This document shows, piece by piece, positions 16,815 through 24,514 of a DNA stretch of 53,520 nucleotides (position 1 is the first letter of the stretch; each line of letters begins with the position of its first letter). The position numbers and the translations under genes are program-made. The stretch comes from Brenneria salicis ATCC 15712 = DSM 30166 (GTDB lineage: Bacteria > Pseudomonadota > Gammaproteobacteria > Enterobacterales > Enterobacteriaceae), in NCBI RefSeq assembly GCF_003315515.1, contig NZ_QNRY01000026.1, positions 1-53,520 of the forward strand. The letters are read 5' to 3'. The notes under the pieces are model-generated. The model searched no databases. It was not told the origin of the DNA and saw only the letters and a list, made by a program, of their open reading frames with translations.

Positions 16815-17087
16815 CCGGCCCGTTGCACCCGGATTATATGCGGCGTTTTATATCGGCGCCGGACACGGTATCGGGTTTAACGATCAAAAGACGGTGGAAG
16901 TCCATGATCTGATTGACGGTATCACCGCCGATCTACCGCTGTGGCCGGATTTTGAAGAGGGATGGAAAGTCTCATGCATTCTGGATGCCATTGTTCTGTC
17001 ACACCAGATTTGTTCTGTCACACCAGATGTCACGTTGGGTGACGGTAGACGAAATTGGCTGATGGGATCAACGGCAACCATCGTTTG
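16815..17087 (+). pseudogene. Remnant of a Gfo/Idh/MocA oxidoreductase (C-terminal part)
   Basis: The frame reading AAFYIGAGHGIGFNDQK then VHDLIDGITADLPLWPDFEEG and WKVSCILDAIVLSHQ resembles the C-terminal end of Gfo/Idh dehydrogenases of the inositol family, in which a GHPEGY-like block and a final VEAVVESS-like helix occur. The N-terminal Rossmann part is absent, and the preceding GPLHPDY-like segment is in another frame. A perfect 19-bp tandem duplication (16991-17009 and 17010-17028) breaks the last helix and shifts the frame. Inositol loci often carry a second dehydrogenase for inositol isomers, so this is probably the lost paralogue of iolG. Family assignment is moderate. Confidence 0.55.
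16991..17028. repeat. Perfect 19-bp tandem duplication inside the dehydrogenase remnant
   Basis: TTGTTCTGTCACACCAGAT occurs twice without a gap. Because 19 is not a multiple of three it shifts the frame, and its perfection indicates a recent event. Confidence 0.9.
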
Positions 17088-17142
17088 ATGGGCCTGTCAA
17101 CAATCTAATTTAATTTCTTTTTTATTTACAGGGTGTTGACGT

Positions 17143-19047
17143 ATGAGTAAGGAAAAGACATTTGATGTGATCTGCATGGGCCGGGTGGCTGTCGATCTCT
17201 ACGGGCAGCAGATTGGTTCGCGTCTGGAAGATATGGGCAGCTTCGCCAAATATCTGGGCGGATCGTCCGGCAACGTGGCTTACGGCACTGCCAGACAAGG
17301 TTTGCGTTCGTCAATGCTGGCGCGGGTCGGCGATGAACATATGGGTAGATTCCTGCGCGAGGAGCTAAATCAGGTGGGTTGCGATACCAGTCATCTGATT
17401 ACCGATAAAGAGCGGCTGACGGCGCTGGTGCTGCTGGGCATTAAAGATCGTGAAACCTTCCCGCTGATTTTCTACCGTGACAACTGCGCTGACATGGCCA
17501 TTGCGCCAGAGGATTTTACGGAAGAGTACATCGCTTCTTCCCGCTGTCTGGCGATCACCGGCACGCACCTTTCGCATCCGTACACGCGTGAAGCGGTATT
17601 GACCGCGCTGGGCTATGCGCGGCGCAACGGCGTCAAGACGGTGCTGGACATCGACTATCGCCCGGTACTGTGGGGACTCACTTCGCTGGGGGATGGTGAA
17701 ACGCGCTTTATCGCCGCCGAACAGGTGACCGCGCAATTGCAGCAGGTGCTGACGTTGTTTGATGTCATTGTCGGCACCGAAGAAGAGTTTCATATCGCGG
17801 GCGGCAGTACCGATACGTTGCAGGCGCTGCGTGCGGTACGGGCGCACACGCAGGCGGAACTGGTTTGCAAGCGCGGCGCGCTGGGCTGTTCGGTGTTTAC
17901 CGACACCATCCCGGATCATCTGGATAAAGGCATCACCATCAAGGGGGTGCGGGTGGACGTCCTGAATGTGCTGGGGGCAGGCGATGCCTTTATGTCCGGT
18001 CTGCTGCGCGGTTATCTCAGCGGCGAAGGCTGGGAGAAAGCCTGTACTTACGCCAATGCGTGCGGCGCGCTGGTGGTCTCGCGTCACGGCTGCGCGCCCG
18101 CCATGCCAAGCCGGATTGAACTGGATAACTATCTGGCGCGGGCGTCCGAGGTTCCCCGTCCCGATCTGGATAGCGAACTGAACCATCTGCATCGCGTCAC
18201 GACGCGCCGTAAACAGTGGCATGAACTGTGTGTGATGGCCTTTGACCATCGCAGCCAGCTTGAAGATATGGCGCTGAACTGCGGCGCGCCGATGAGCCGC
18301 CTCCCGACGCTTAAAAAACTGATCCTTCAGGCCAGTTACGAAACCTCGCGGCAGGCCGGGCTGGAAGGCCAATCCGGGCTGCTGTGCGACGGCACGTTCG
18401 GGCAGGATGCGCTGAACGCCATTACCGGCCAGGGCTGGTGGATTGGGCGACCGATTGAACTGCCGGGATCGCGCCCGCTGGCGATGGAATACGGCAATAT
18501 CGGTTCTCAGTTGATCAACTGGCCGTTGGAGCAGGTGGTGAAATGTCTGGTGTTTTTCCACCCGGAAGACAATCACGCGTTGCGGCGCGAGCAGGAAATG
18601 CAAGTGCTGGAGGTGTATCAGGCCTGCTGTAAATCCGGTCATGAACTGTTGCTGGAAGTCATTCTGCCGAGCGGGAGGCCGCACAGCGACGAACTCTATC
18701 TGCGGGCGATCCAGCGGTTCTACAACCTTGGCGTCCGCCCTGATTGGTGGAAGCTGCCGCCGCTGTCGGCCAGCGGATGGGCGCAACTGACGCCGATTCT
18801 GGCGCAGCGCGATCCGTACTGCCGCGGCGTGGTGATTTTGGGGCTGGACGCACCTTTGGAAAGTTTGCGTCAGGCGTTCAACGCCGCCGTCGGCTTCCCG
18901 ATTGTGAAAGGCTTTGCCGTTGGACGCACGCTGTTTGCCCAGCCCGCGCAACAGTGGCTGAAAGGCGCGATCGACGATGAACAACTGATTGAACAAATTA
19001 AACATAACTACCTGCAACTGATTGCCTTATGGCGTCAGCGCGGGTAG
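17143..19047 (+). CDS. iolC: 5-dehydro-2-deoxygluconokinase fused to a DUF2090/aldolase-like domain
   Basis: A 634-residue two-domain protein. Residues about 1-330 form a PfkB-family kinase with the N-terminal GGSSGNVAYG block and the C-terminal anion-hole motif LGAGDAFMSGLLRGYLSG; it phosphorylates 2-deoxy-5-keto-gluconate. Residues about 335-630 form a DUF2090 domain (starting at WHELCVMAFDHRSQLEDMAL), which databases commonly annotate as the 5-dehydro-2-deoxyphosphogluconate aldolase. No separate iolJ gene is present in the window, so the fused domain may supply that step. iolE follows after 37 nt. Confidence 0.92.
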   Translation: MSKEKTFDVICMGRVAVDLYGQQIGSRLEDMGSFAKYLGGSSGNVAYGTARQGLRSSMLARVGDEHMGRFLREELNQVGCDTSHLITDKERLTALVLLGIKDRETFPLIFYRDNCADMAIAPEDFTEEYIASSRCLAITGTHLSHPYTREAVLTALGYARRNGVKTVLDIDYRPVLWGLTSLGDGETRFIAAEQVTAQLQQVLTLFDVIVGTEEEFHIAGGSTDTLQALRAVRAHTQAELVCKRGALGCSVFTDTIPDHLDKGITIKGVRVDVLNVLGAGDAFMSGLLRGYLSGEGWEKACTYANACGALVVSRHGCAPAMPSRIELDNYLARASEVPRPDLDSELNHLHRVTTRRKQWHELCVMAFDHRSQLEDMALNCGAPMSRLPTLKKLILQASYETSRQAGLEGQSGLLCDGTFGQDALNAITGQGWWIGRPIELPGSRPLAMEYGNIGSQLINWPLEQVVKCLVFFHPEDNHALRREQEMQVLEVYQACCKSGHELLLEVILPSGRPHSDELYLRAIQRFYNLGVRPDWWKLPPLSASGWAQLTPILAQRDPYCRGVVILGLDAPLESLRQAFNAAVGFPIVKGFAVGRTLFAQPAQQWLKGAIDDEQLIEQIKHNYLQLIALWRQRG

Positions 19048-19084
19048 CCGGACATCCTCACTAGTATGATTAAGGGAAACGACT

Positions 19085-19975
19085 ATGGCTGTTCAACTTG
19101 GTATTAATCCACTCACCTGGACGAATGACGATCTGCCCTCGCTGGGGGCGGAAACCCCTCTGGAAACCTGCCTGAAAGAAGGCGGTCAGGCTGGCTTTAC
19201 CGGATTCGAACTGGGGAATAAATTTCCCCGTAAACCTGAGGTGCTGGGGCCGATTTTGCAGGCGCACCACCTCAAGCTGGTTTCCGGCTGGTATTCCGGC
19301 GAGTTGCTGACTCGCTCGGTGGAAGAAGAGATCGCGGCGGTGCAGGATCACCTGACGTTATTGCATGAATTGGGCGCGACGGTGCTGGTGTTTGCGGAAG
19401 TCACTGGCGCCATTCACGGCGACCAGCAACAGCCGGTACATCTGCGTCCCCGTTTTCCCGCCGAGCGGTGGCGCGAATACGGCGAGAAGCTGACCGCGTT
19501 TGCGCGTTACACCCAGAGTCAGGGCGTGCAAATCGCCTATCATCATCACATGGGCACCGTTATCGAAAGCGCGGAAGATGTGGATAATCTGATGGAGCAT
19601 ACCGGGCCGGAAGTCGGCTTGCTGCTGGATACCGGCCATCTGACCTTTGCCGGCGCTGATCCGGTGGCGGTCGCTGAACGTTGGATTAAACGCATCAATC
19701 ATGTGCACTGCAAAGATATTCGCGCGGATGTGCTGAAGGATGTCAAAAATCGCAAAACCAGCTTCCTGGATGCGGTGCTCAGCGGCGTATTCACTGTACC
19801 CGGCGACGGTTGTGTCGATTACCCCTCGCTGTTCAACATACTGAAACAACATCATTATCAGGGCTGGCTGGTGGTGGAAGCGGAGCAGGACCCTTCTGTG
19901 GCGCACCCGCTGACGTATGCCACATTGGGCTACAATAATCTGCAACGCTTCGCTCAGCAGGCCGGGTTGATTTGA
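19085..19975 (+). CDS. iolE: myo-inosose-2 dehydratase
   Basis: A 296-residue TIM-barrel protein of the sugar isomerase/AP endonuclease-like family. It dehydrates 2-keto-myo-inositol to the cyclic diketone used by IolD. Recognisable parts are the start LGINPLTWTNDDLP, QIAYHHHMGTVIES, the metal-site segment VGLLLDTGHLTFAG and NHVHCKDIRADVL. The start at ATG 19085 follows AAGGGAAA. Two stem-loops lie between this gene and iolB. Confidence 0.95.
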   Translation: MAVQLGINPLTWTNDDLPSLGAETPLETCLKEGGQAGFTGFELGNKFPRKPEVLGPILQAHHLKLVSGWYSGELLTRSVEEEIAAVQDHLTLLHELGATVLVFAEVTGAIHGDQQQPVHLRPRFPAERWREYGEKLTAFARYTQSQGVQIAYHHHMGTVIESAEDVDNLMEHTGPEVGLLLDTGHLTFAGADPVAVAERWIKRINHVHCKDIRADVLKDVKNRKTSFLDAVLSGVFTVPGDGCVDYPSLFNILKQHHYQGWLVVEAEQDPSVAHPLTYATLGYNNLQRFAQQAGLI

Positions 19976-19990
19976 TCGCAAGATTTTCCG

Positions 19991-20061
19991 CCTGATATCG
20001 GTCACATCGCGGTATCAGGCTGTCCTGCAAGGTATGAGCCCGTCGATCTTCACCTTGCAGG
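19991..20061. other. Two adjacent stem-loops between iolE and iolB
   Basis: The first is CCTGATA (19991-19997) paired with TATCAGG (20013-20019). The second is a perfect 10-bp repeat, CCTGCAAGGT (20024-20033) with ACCTTGCAGG (20052-20061), spacer 18 nt. Neither has a T run. They could attenuate iolB expression or define RNA ends in the operon. Confidence 0.6.
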
Positions 20062-20086
20062 CGTCGTCAGAGTTAAGGAGCCCACG

Positions 20087-20917
20087 ATGTCTCAGCTATT
20101 ATCCCGTCATCACGCCCCGGATAAACAGGGCTGTATCCAACGTATTACGCCGCAACGTGCAGGCTGGCAATACGTTGGGTTTGAAGTGTTTCAGTTGGCG
20201 GCGGAGCAAACGCTGTTACTGCCTGTAACCGACAATGAACGTTGTCTGGTGCTGTTGGGTGGTAAGGCGACGGTGGTCACACCGGGCGAATGTTTTGAAA
20301 ATATCGGTGATCGCATGGATCCGTTTGAACGCCGAAAACCGTATGCGGTCTATGTCACCGCGGGTGAAAGCATCACGGTAACGGCGCATACGGCGCTGGA
20401 GTTGGCGGTCTGTTCCGCGCCGGGGCAGGGAACCTATCCAACCCGCCTGATTGCTCCGCCGGACATTGACGCTGAGCAGCGCGGGTACGGCAACAACCGG
20501 CGCTATGTACACAATATCCTGCCGGAAAATAATGCGGCGGACAGCCTGCTGGTGGTTGAGGTGTACACCGATGAAGGTTGCACCAGTTCCTATCCCAGCC
20601 ACAAGCACGATCAGGATAATCCGCCGCATGAAACCTATCTGGAGGAAACCTATTACCACCGGCTTAATCCGCCACAGGGATTTTGCATGCAGCGCGTTTA
20701 TACCGACGATCGTTCATTGGATGAAAGCATGGCGGTCTATGACCGGGATGTGGTCATGGTGCCTAAAGGCTATCATCCGGTGGCGACCATCGCGGGCTAT
20801 GACAGCTATTATCTGAATGTGATGGCCGGTCCCGTCCGGGAGTGGCGCTTTAGCTGGGAAGGGGCGCATCAATGGATTAACAGCGCCGAGTACGCGCAAA
20901 AGCATCCCGCCGCCTGA
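20087..20917 (+). CDS. iolB: 5-deoxy-glucuronate isomerase
   Basis: A 276-residue cupin-type isomerase (KduI/IolB family) that converts 5-deoxyglucuronate to 2-deoxy-5-keto-gluconate, the substrate of IolC. The metal-binding block YPSHKHDQDNPPHETYLEETYYHR (about residues 169-191) contains the clustered His and Glu ligands, and VMVPKGYHPVATIAGYDSYYLN completes the second half of the fold. The start at ATG 20087 has AAGGAG upstream. It is the last iol gene; an inverted repeat follows 23 nt after its stop. Confidence 0.95.
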   Translation: MSQLLSRHHAPDKQGCIQRITPQRAGWQYVGFEVFQLAAEQTLLLPVTDNERCLVLLGGKATVVTPGECFENIGDRMDPFERRKPYAVYVTAGESITVTAHTALELAVCSAPGQGTYPTRLIAPPDIDAEQRGYGNNRRYVHNILPENNAADSLLVVEVYTDEGCTSSYPSHKHDQDNPPHETYLEETYYHRLNPPQGFCMQRVYTDDRSLDESMAVYDRDVVMVPKGYHPVATIAGYDSYYLNVMAGPVREWRFSWEGAHQWINSAEYAQKHPAA

Positions 20918-20940
20918 AAGGGTTAAGATAAAAACGGTTT

Positions 20941-20985
20941 CCCCAGAAGCGTTATCGCAATGTTGTGGATTGTTAACTTCTGGGG
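20941..20985. terminator. Inverted repeat after iolB, possible operon end
   Basis: CCCCAGAAG (20941-20949) pairs with CTTCTGGGG (20977-20985) across a 27-nt spacer. There is no T run after it. It marks the likely end of the iol transcript, but the long loop makes terminator function uncertain. The remaining 20986-21112 stretch shows no gene. Confidence 0.4.
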
Positions 20986-21112
20986 CAACTGCCTTGTTAT
21001 TGTGCAGCCTTGCTCGCTTTTCCCGCCTTACCCTCCGCTCTTACCCGATGTAATGACAGCTTATCTGCCCGTAATATTCTGTTTATTAAATGAATGGATC
21101 TTAAAAAGATAA

Positions 21113-21129
21113 TTGGCACGCTTCATGCT
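21113..21129 (+). promoter_or_regulatory. Sigma-54-type promoter upstream of the ddp regulator gene
   Basis: TTGGCACGCTTCATGCT matches the RpoN consensus YTGGCACGrNNNTTGCW at nearly every fixed position and has the required GG-N10-GC spacing (GG 21115-21116, GC 21127-21128). Transcription would start near 21140, inside the following inverted repeat. The E. coli ddp operon is known to be NtrC/sigma-54 controlled. I see no convincing NtrC site between 20986 and 21112. Confidence 0.7.
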
Positions 21130-21147
21130 TTGTTAGCTAAATAACAA
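21130..21147. promoter_or_regulatory. Operator-like inverted repeat TTGTTA-N6-TAACAA
   Basis: TTGTTA-GCTAAA-TAACAA is a perfect 6-bp inverted repeat with a 6-nt spacer directly after the -12 element and over the predicted start of transcription, 39 nt before the RpiR-type gene. It is well placed for repression by that protein. Confidence 0.6.
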
Positions 21148-21186
21148 TATGGTCGATTCTGACAGCGAAACAACAAAGGACGCGGC

Positions 21187-22062
21187 ATGGCTGATAATCA
21201 CGATGTGATTGCACAGATTGAAGCATCGTTTGCCGGACAAACGCCAACCGGCAAACGCATTGCCGGGTATCTGCTGGCTAATCTGGCGCAGGTTCCGTTT
21301 GAAACCGCCGACAGTATTGGCCGCAGCGCCGCCACCAGCGGCATTTCGGTTGGCCGTTATCTGCGCAGTCTTGGATACCGCAATCTGGATGATTTCAAAC
21401 GCACATTGCGTCAGCAGAGCGGCGGCGGGTTTTATCAGCCGTGGCTGGTGACGGATCGGCTGGATGTGTATCAGCAGCGCCGGCAACAACCGCAGCGGGA
21501 AAAATTACAACAGGCGCTGGCGCTGGAACTGGATGCGATCAACCACGTCTACCAACTGGCGCAAGGAGAGATGTTTACCCGCATCAGTCGCCGACTGGCC
21601 GACGCCGATGCGGTATTCATCCTGGGCATTCAATCCACCCGCGGCATCGCCAATGCCTTTTACAGCCATCTTGAATACCTGCGTCCCAAGGTTTACTTCG
21701 CCGATGGGTTATCGGGAACCTATGTGGAATCGCTGAATTCGGAATTCGCCAACCCGTATCTGGTGGTGACGGATACGCGCGCTTACTCGGTGGTGGCGCA
21801 GAAATATTGCCACGCCGCCTGTGAGCGCGGTCTGTCGCTGGCATTGATTACCGACGTCTATTGTCCGTGGGCGCGCGACTATCCGGTGGATCTGCTTCAG
21901 GTGAAAACCGATACCGGCCAGTTCTGGGATTCGCTGGCGCCGCTCAGTTGCCTGTTCAACCTGTTGACCTCGGCGGTGCTGGAATGGCGCGGCAACGAGG
22001 CCGAACAGCGGCTGGCGGAAAATCGAACGCTGCAAAAACAGTTCGGCCAATTTGAATCTTAA
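21187..22062 (+). CDS. MurR/RpiR family regulator, likely controlling the ddp operon
   Basis: A 291-residue regulator with an N-terminal RpiR-type helix-turn-helix (about 1-78; SIGRSAATSGISVGRYLRSLG) and a C-terminal SIS domain (about 125-260; DADAVFILGIQSTRGIANAFY and NPYLVVTDTRAYSVVAQKY). The start at ATG 21187 is fixed by AAGGA at about 21176-21180. It is the first gene behind the sigma-54-type promoter and points the same way as ddpX, so it is probably the first gene of the operon. The SIS domain may sense a cell-wall amino sugar or a dipeptide-related ligand; this is not visible in the sequence. Confidence 0.85.
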   Translation: MADNHDVIAQIEASFAGQTPTGKRIAGYLLANLAQVPFETADSIGRSAATSGISVGRYLRSLGYRNLDDFKRTLRQQSGGGFYQPWLVTDRLDVYQQRRQQPQREKLQQALALELDAINHVYQLAQGEMFTRISRRLADADAVFILGIQSTRGIANAFYSHLEYLRPKVYFADGLSGTYVESLNSEFANPYLVVTDTRAYSVVAQKYCHAACERGLSLALITDVYCPWARDYPVDLLQVKTDTGQFWDSLAPLSCLFNLLTSAVLEWRGNEAEQRLAENRTLQKQFGQFES

Positions 22063-22144
22063 CTGCCGCGCCAGCGCTGCAATCTTTCTAACCCAAATAC
22101 GACTTAACCCAAATAAAGCTGATGTGATGAATAAGGAATGCACG

Positions 22145-22741
22145 GTGACGCAAAACAGTCTGACAAAGAAAAGTGACAAGGTGGAACTGGTGGATGTCGC
22201 GGCGCTGTTGCCGGAGGTGGTTATCGATCTGAAATACGCCACCGACGATAACCTGACCGGACAACCGATTTACCGTGAATACCGCTGCCTGTTACACCCG
22301 GATGCGGCGCAGGCGCTGGCACGCTGTGCCAACGTTGCGAGACTGGCCGGTTTCAATCTAAAGATTTTTGACGCTTATCGCCCGCAACAGGCGCAGGTCT
22401 GTCTGTGGACGGCGTTTCCCAATCCTGAATACGTGATGGATATTCGTCTTGGCTCGCATCATAGCCGGGGCGTCGCTATTGATCTCACGTTGCTGGATGA
22501 ACATGGCGATGCCCTCGACATGGGCGCGGCATTTGATGAAATGAATGAACGCTCGCATCCCTTCTATCCCGATTTACCGCCGACGATACAGCGTAATCGC
22601 CTGTTATTAAACGCGGTGATGCAGGCGGGGGGCTATTGCGGCATTGCCAGCGAGTGGTGGCATTTTGAATTACCCAACGCTAAGGAATACCCGTTGTTAA
22701 CCGATCGTTTCGGCTGCTATCCGCCGATCAACGCCGGTTGA
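22145..22741 (+). CDS. ddpX: D-alanyl-D-alanine dipeptidase (VanX/DdpX type)
   Basis: A 198-residue zinc dipeptidase (peptidase M15D). The motif SHHSRGVAID supplies the zinc ligands His106 and Asp113, and EWWHFE supplies the catalytic Glu170 and zinc ligand His173. Arg79 in DAYRPQQAQ corresponds to the conserved VanX arginine. The sequence closely resembles E. coli DdpX. The GTG at 22145 is preferred because AAGGA at 22133-22137 is spaced 7 nt from it; ATG 22127 is an alternative six codons longer. No signal peptide is visible, so the enzyme should cut imported D-Ala-D-Ala in the cytoplasm, yielding D-alanine. The transporter genes follow. Confidence 0.92.
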   Translation: MTQNSLTKKSDKVELVDVAALLPEVVIDLKYATDDNLTGQPIYREYRCLLHPDAAQALARCANVARLAGFNLKIFDAYRPQQAQVCLWTAFPNPEYVMDIRLGSHHSRGVAIDLTLLDEHGDALDMGAAFDEMNERSHPFYPDLPPTIQRNRLLLNAVMQAGGYCGIASEWWHFELPNAKEYPLLTDRFGCYPPINAG

Positions 22742-22825
22742 TGACCAATTAGACGCAAACCTTGCGCAAACCATGACACAAAAAACGACCTTATCCGAAC
22801 TTTTATTGATACCAGGAGATTACCC

Positions 22826-24418
22826 ATGAGCACGATTAGCGCCAAAGTCCCTGTCTCGTTTCATCGCCTGTTCGCCTCTGGTCTGGTTGCGGGCGCCGTA
22901 CTGTTTGCCGTCGCAGGCGCCGCGTTTCAGGCCCAGGCCGCCGTGCCGAAGGATATGCTGGTGATCGGCAAAGCCGCCGATCCGCAGACGTTGGATCCGG
23001 CGGTAACTATTGATAATAACGACTGGACGGTCACTTATCCGGCTTATCAGCGGTTGGTGCAGTACAAAACGGCAGGTGGAAAAGGTTCGACGGACGTTGA
23101 AGGCGAATTGGCGGAAAGCTGGACAACATCCGATGACCAACGGGTATGGACGTTCAAACTGAAACCGGGCGCAAAGTTTGATGATGGCACGGATGTCAAT
23201 GCTGACGCGGTGAAGTGGTCGTTCGATCGCCTGATGCAGATTGGACAAGGGCCGTCGGAAGCGTTTCCCAAAGATATGCAGGTCACGGTTGTCGATCCGA
23301 TGACGGTGCGTTTTACACTGAAAACCCTGTTCGCGCCATTCCTCTATACGCTGGCGAATGATGGCGCAGGCATTGTCAACCCGGCTATCGCCGACGCGCA
23401 TCCTGACGATCAGGGCAAAAGCTGGCTGGCCGCCAACACCGCCGGATCGGGGCCGTATAAGCTTTCGCGCTGGCAGAAAGGGCAGCAACTGGTGCTGGTG
23501 CCGAACCCGCACTACAACGGCCCGACGCCTGCGTTTAAGCGCGTGACGGTGAAAATCATTGGTGAAAGTTCCAGCCGTCGTCTGCAACTGTCCCGTGGCG
23601 ATATCGATATCGCCGACTCATTGCCGATGGATCAACTGGCGGCGCTGAAAAAAGGCGGTGTAGTCGCGGTGCAAGAGTACCCGGCGCTGCGCGTGACCTA
23701 TCTGTATCTCAATAATGGTAAAGCGCCGCTGAATAATGCCGATTTCCGGCGCGCCATCTCCTGGGCAACCGATTATCAGGGCATGGTGAAAGGCATTCTG
23801 GGCGGAAACGGCAAACAGATGCGCGGCCCGATCCCGGAAGGCATGTGGGGTTATGATGCGACGGCGATGCAATATGGTCTGGATCTGGAAAAAGCGAAAG
23901 CGGCGCTGGCGAAGGTGACGGATCGCGGTCAGACGCTGAGCTTCCTCTATTCGGATAATGATCCGAACTGGGAGCCGGTCGCGCTTTCCATGCAGGCGAG
24001 TCTGGCCTCGGTGGGCATCAACGTGAAGCTGGAAAAACTGGCTAACGCCACCATGCGCGATCGTATCGGCAAGGAGGATTACGATATCGCCATCGGCAAC
24101 TGGAGCCCCGATTTCGCCGATCCCTATATGTATATGAACTACTGGTTTGAATCCAACAAGAAAGGGCTGCCGGGCAACCGCTCTTTCTATGACAACCCGG
24201 CTGTCGACGCGCTGCTGCAAAAAGCCATCGCGGTTTCCGATCAAAAGCAACGTACCGATTACTACCAGCAGGCGCAAAAGGTGGTGATCGACGAAGCGGC
24301 TTACGTCTACCTGTTCCAGAAAAACTATCAGGTGGCGATGAACAAAGCGGTTCAGGGATTTGTGTTTAATCCGATGCTGGAACAGGTGTTCAACGTCGGA
24401 CAGATGAGCAAGCAATAA
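22826..24418 (+). CDS. ddpA: Dipeptide-binding periplasmic protein of the Ddp importer
   Basis: A 530-residue SBP_bac_5 family protein with a signal peptide ending in AQA near residue 38. Typical segments are IGKAADPQTLDPAVTIDNNDW, LAESWTTSDDQRVWTFKLKPGAKFDDG and AWATDY-like RRAISWATDYQGMVKGIL. It captures oligopeptides or dipeptides in the periplasm and delivers them to DdpBC. Gene order ddpX-A-B-C-D-F is the same as in E. coli, which supports D-Ala-D-Ala as the substrate. A strong 12-bp stem-loop separates it from ddpB. Confidence 0.9.
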   Translation: MSTISAKVPVSFHRLFASGLVAGAVLFAVAGAAFQAQAAVPKDMLVIGKAADPQTLDPAVTIDNNDWTVTYPAYQRLVQYKTAGGKGSTDVEGELAESWTTSDDQRVWTFKLKPGAKFDDGTDVNADAVKWSFDRLMQIGQGPSEAFPKDMQVTVVDPMTVRFTLKTLFAPFLYTLANDGAGIVNPAIADAHPDDQGKSWLAANTAGSGPYKLSRWQKGQQLVLVPNPHYNGPTPAFKRVTVKIIGESSSRRLQLSRGDIDIADSLPMDQLAALKKGGVVAVQEYPALRVTYLYLNNGKAPLNNADFRRAISWATDYQGMVKGILGGNGKQMRGPIPEGMWGYDATAMQYGLDLEKAKAALAKVTDRGQTLSFLYSDNDPNWEPVALSMQASLASVGINVKLEKLANATMRDRIGKEDYDIAIGNWSPDFADPYMYMNYWFESNKKGLPGNRSFYDNPAVDALLQKAIAVSDQKQRTDYYQQAQKVVIDEAAYVYLFQKNYQVAMNKAVQGFVFNPMLEQVFNVGQMSKQ

Positions 24419-24469
24419 ACGGTAAAGACGCTGGCGGCGTCTGCGAACGCCATCCGATGACTGTTTTTT

Positions 24470-24501
24470 CCGGCTGACGGCGGTTGAAAGCCGTCAGCCG
24501 G
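24470..24501. other. Strong stem-loop between ddpA and ddpB
   Basis: A perfect 12-bp repeat, CCGGCTGACGGC (24470-24481) with GCCGTCAGCCGG (24490-24501), loop 8 nt, ends 13 nt before the ddpB start. A T run precedes it and none follows, so a role in mRNA stability or lowered downstream expression is more likely than termination. A smaller stem GACGC/GCGTC lies at 24427-24441. Confidence 0.65.
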
Positions 24502-24514
24502 TCAGGGGACGTGT

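Noticed and set aside
17365-19017. 550-codon minus-strand ORF opposite iolC
   Set aside because: Shadow frame of a GC-rich gene; Arg/Gln/His-rich translation with no motif, while the plus strand has clear kinase and DUF2090 motifs.
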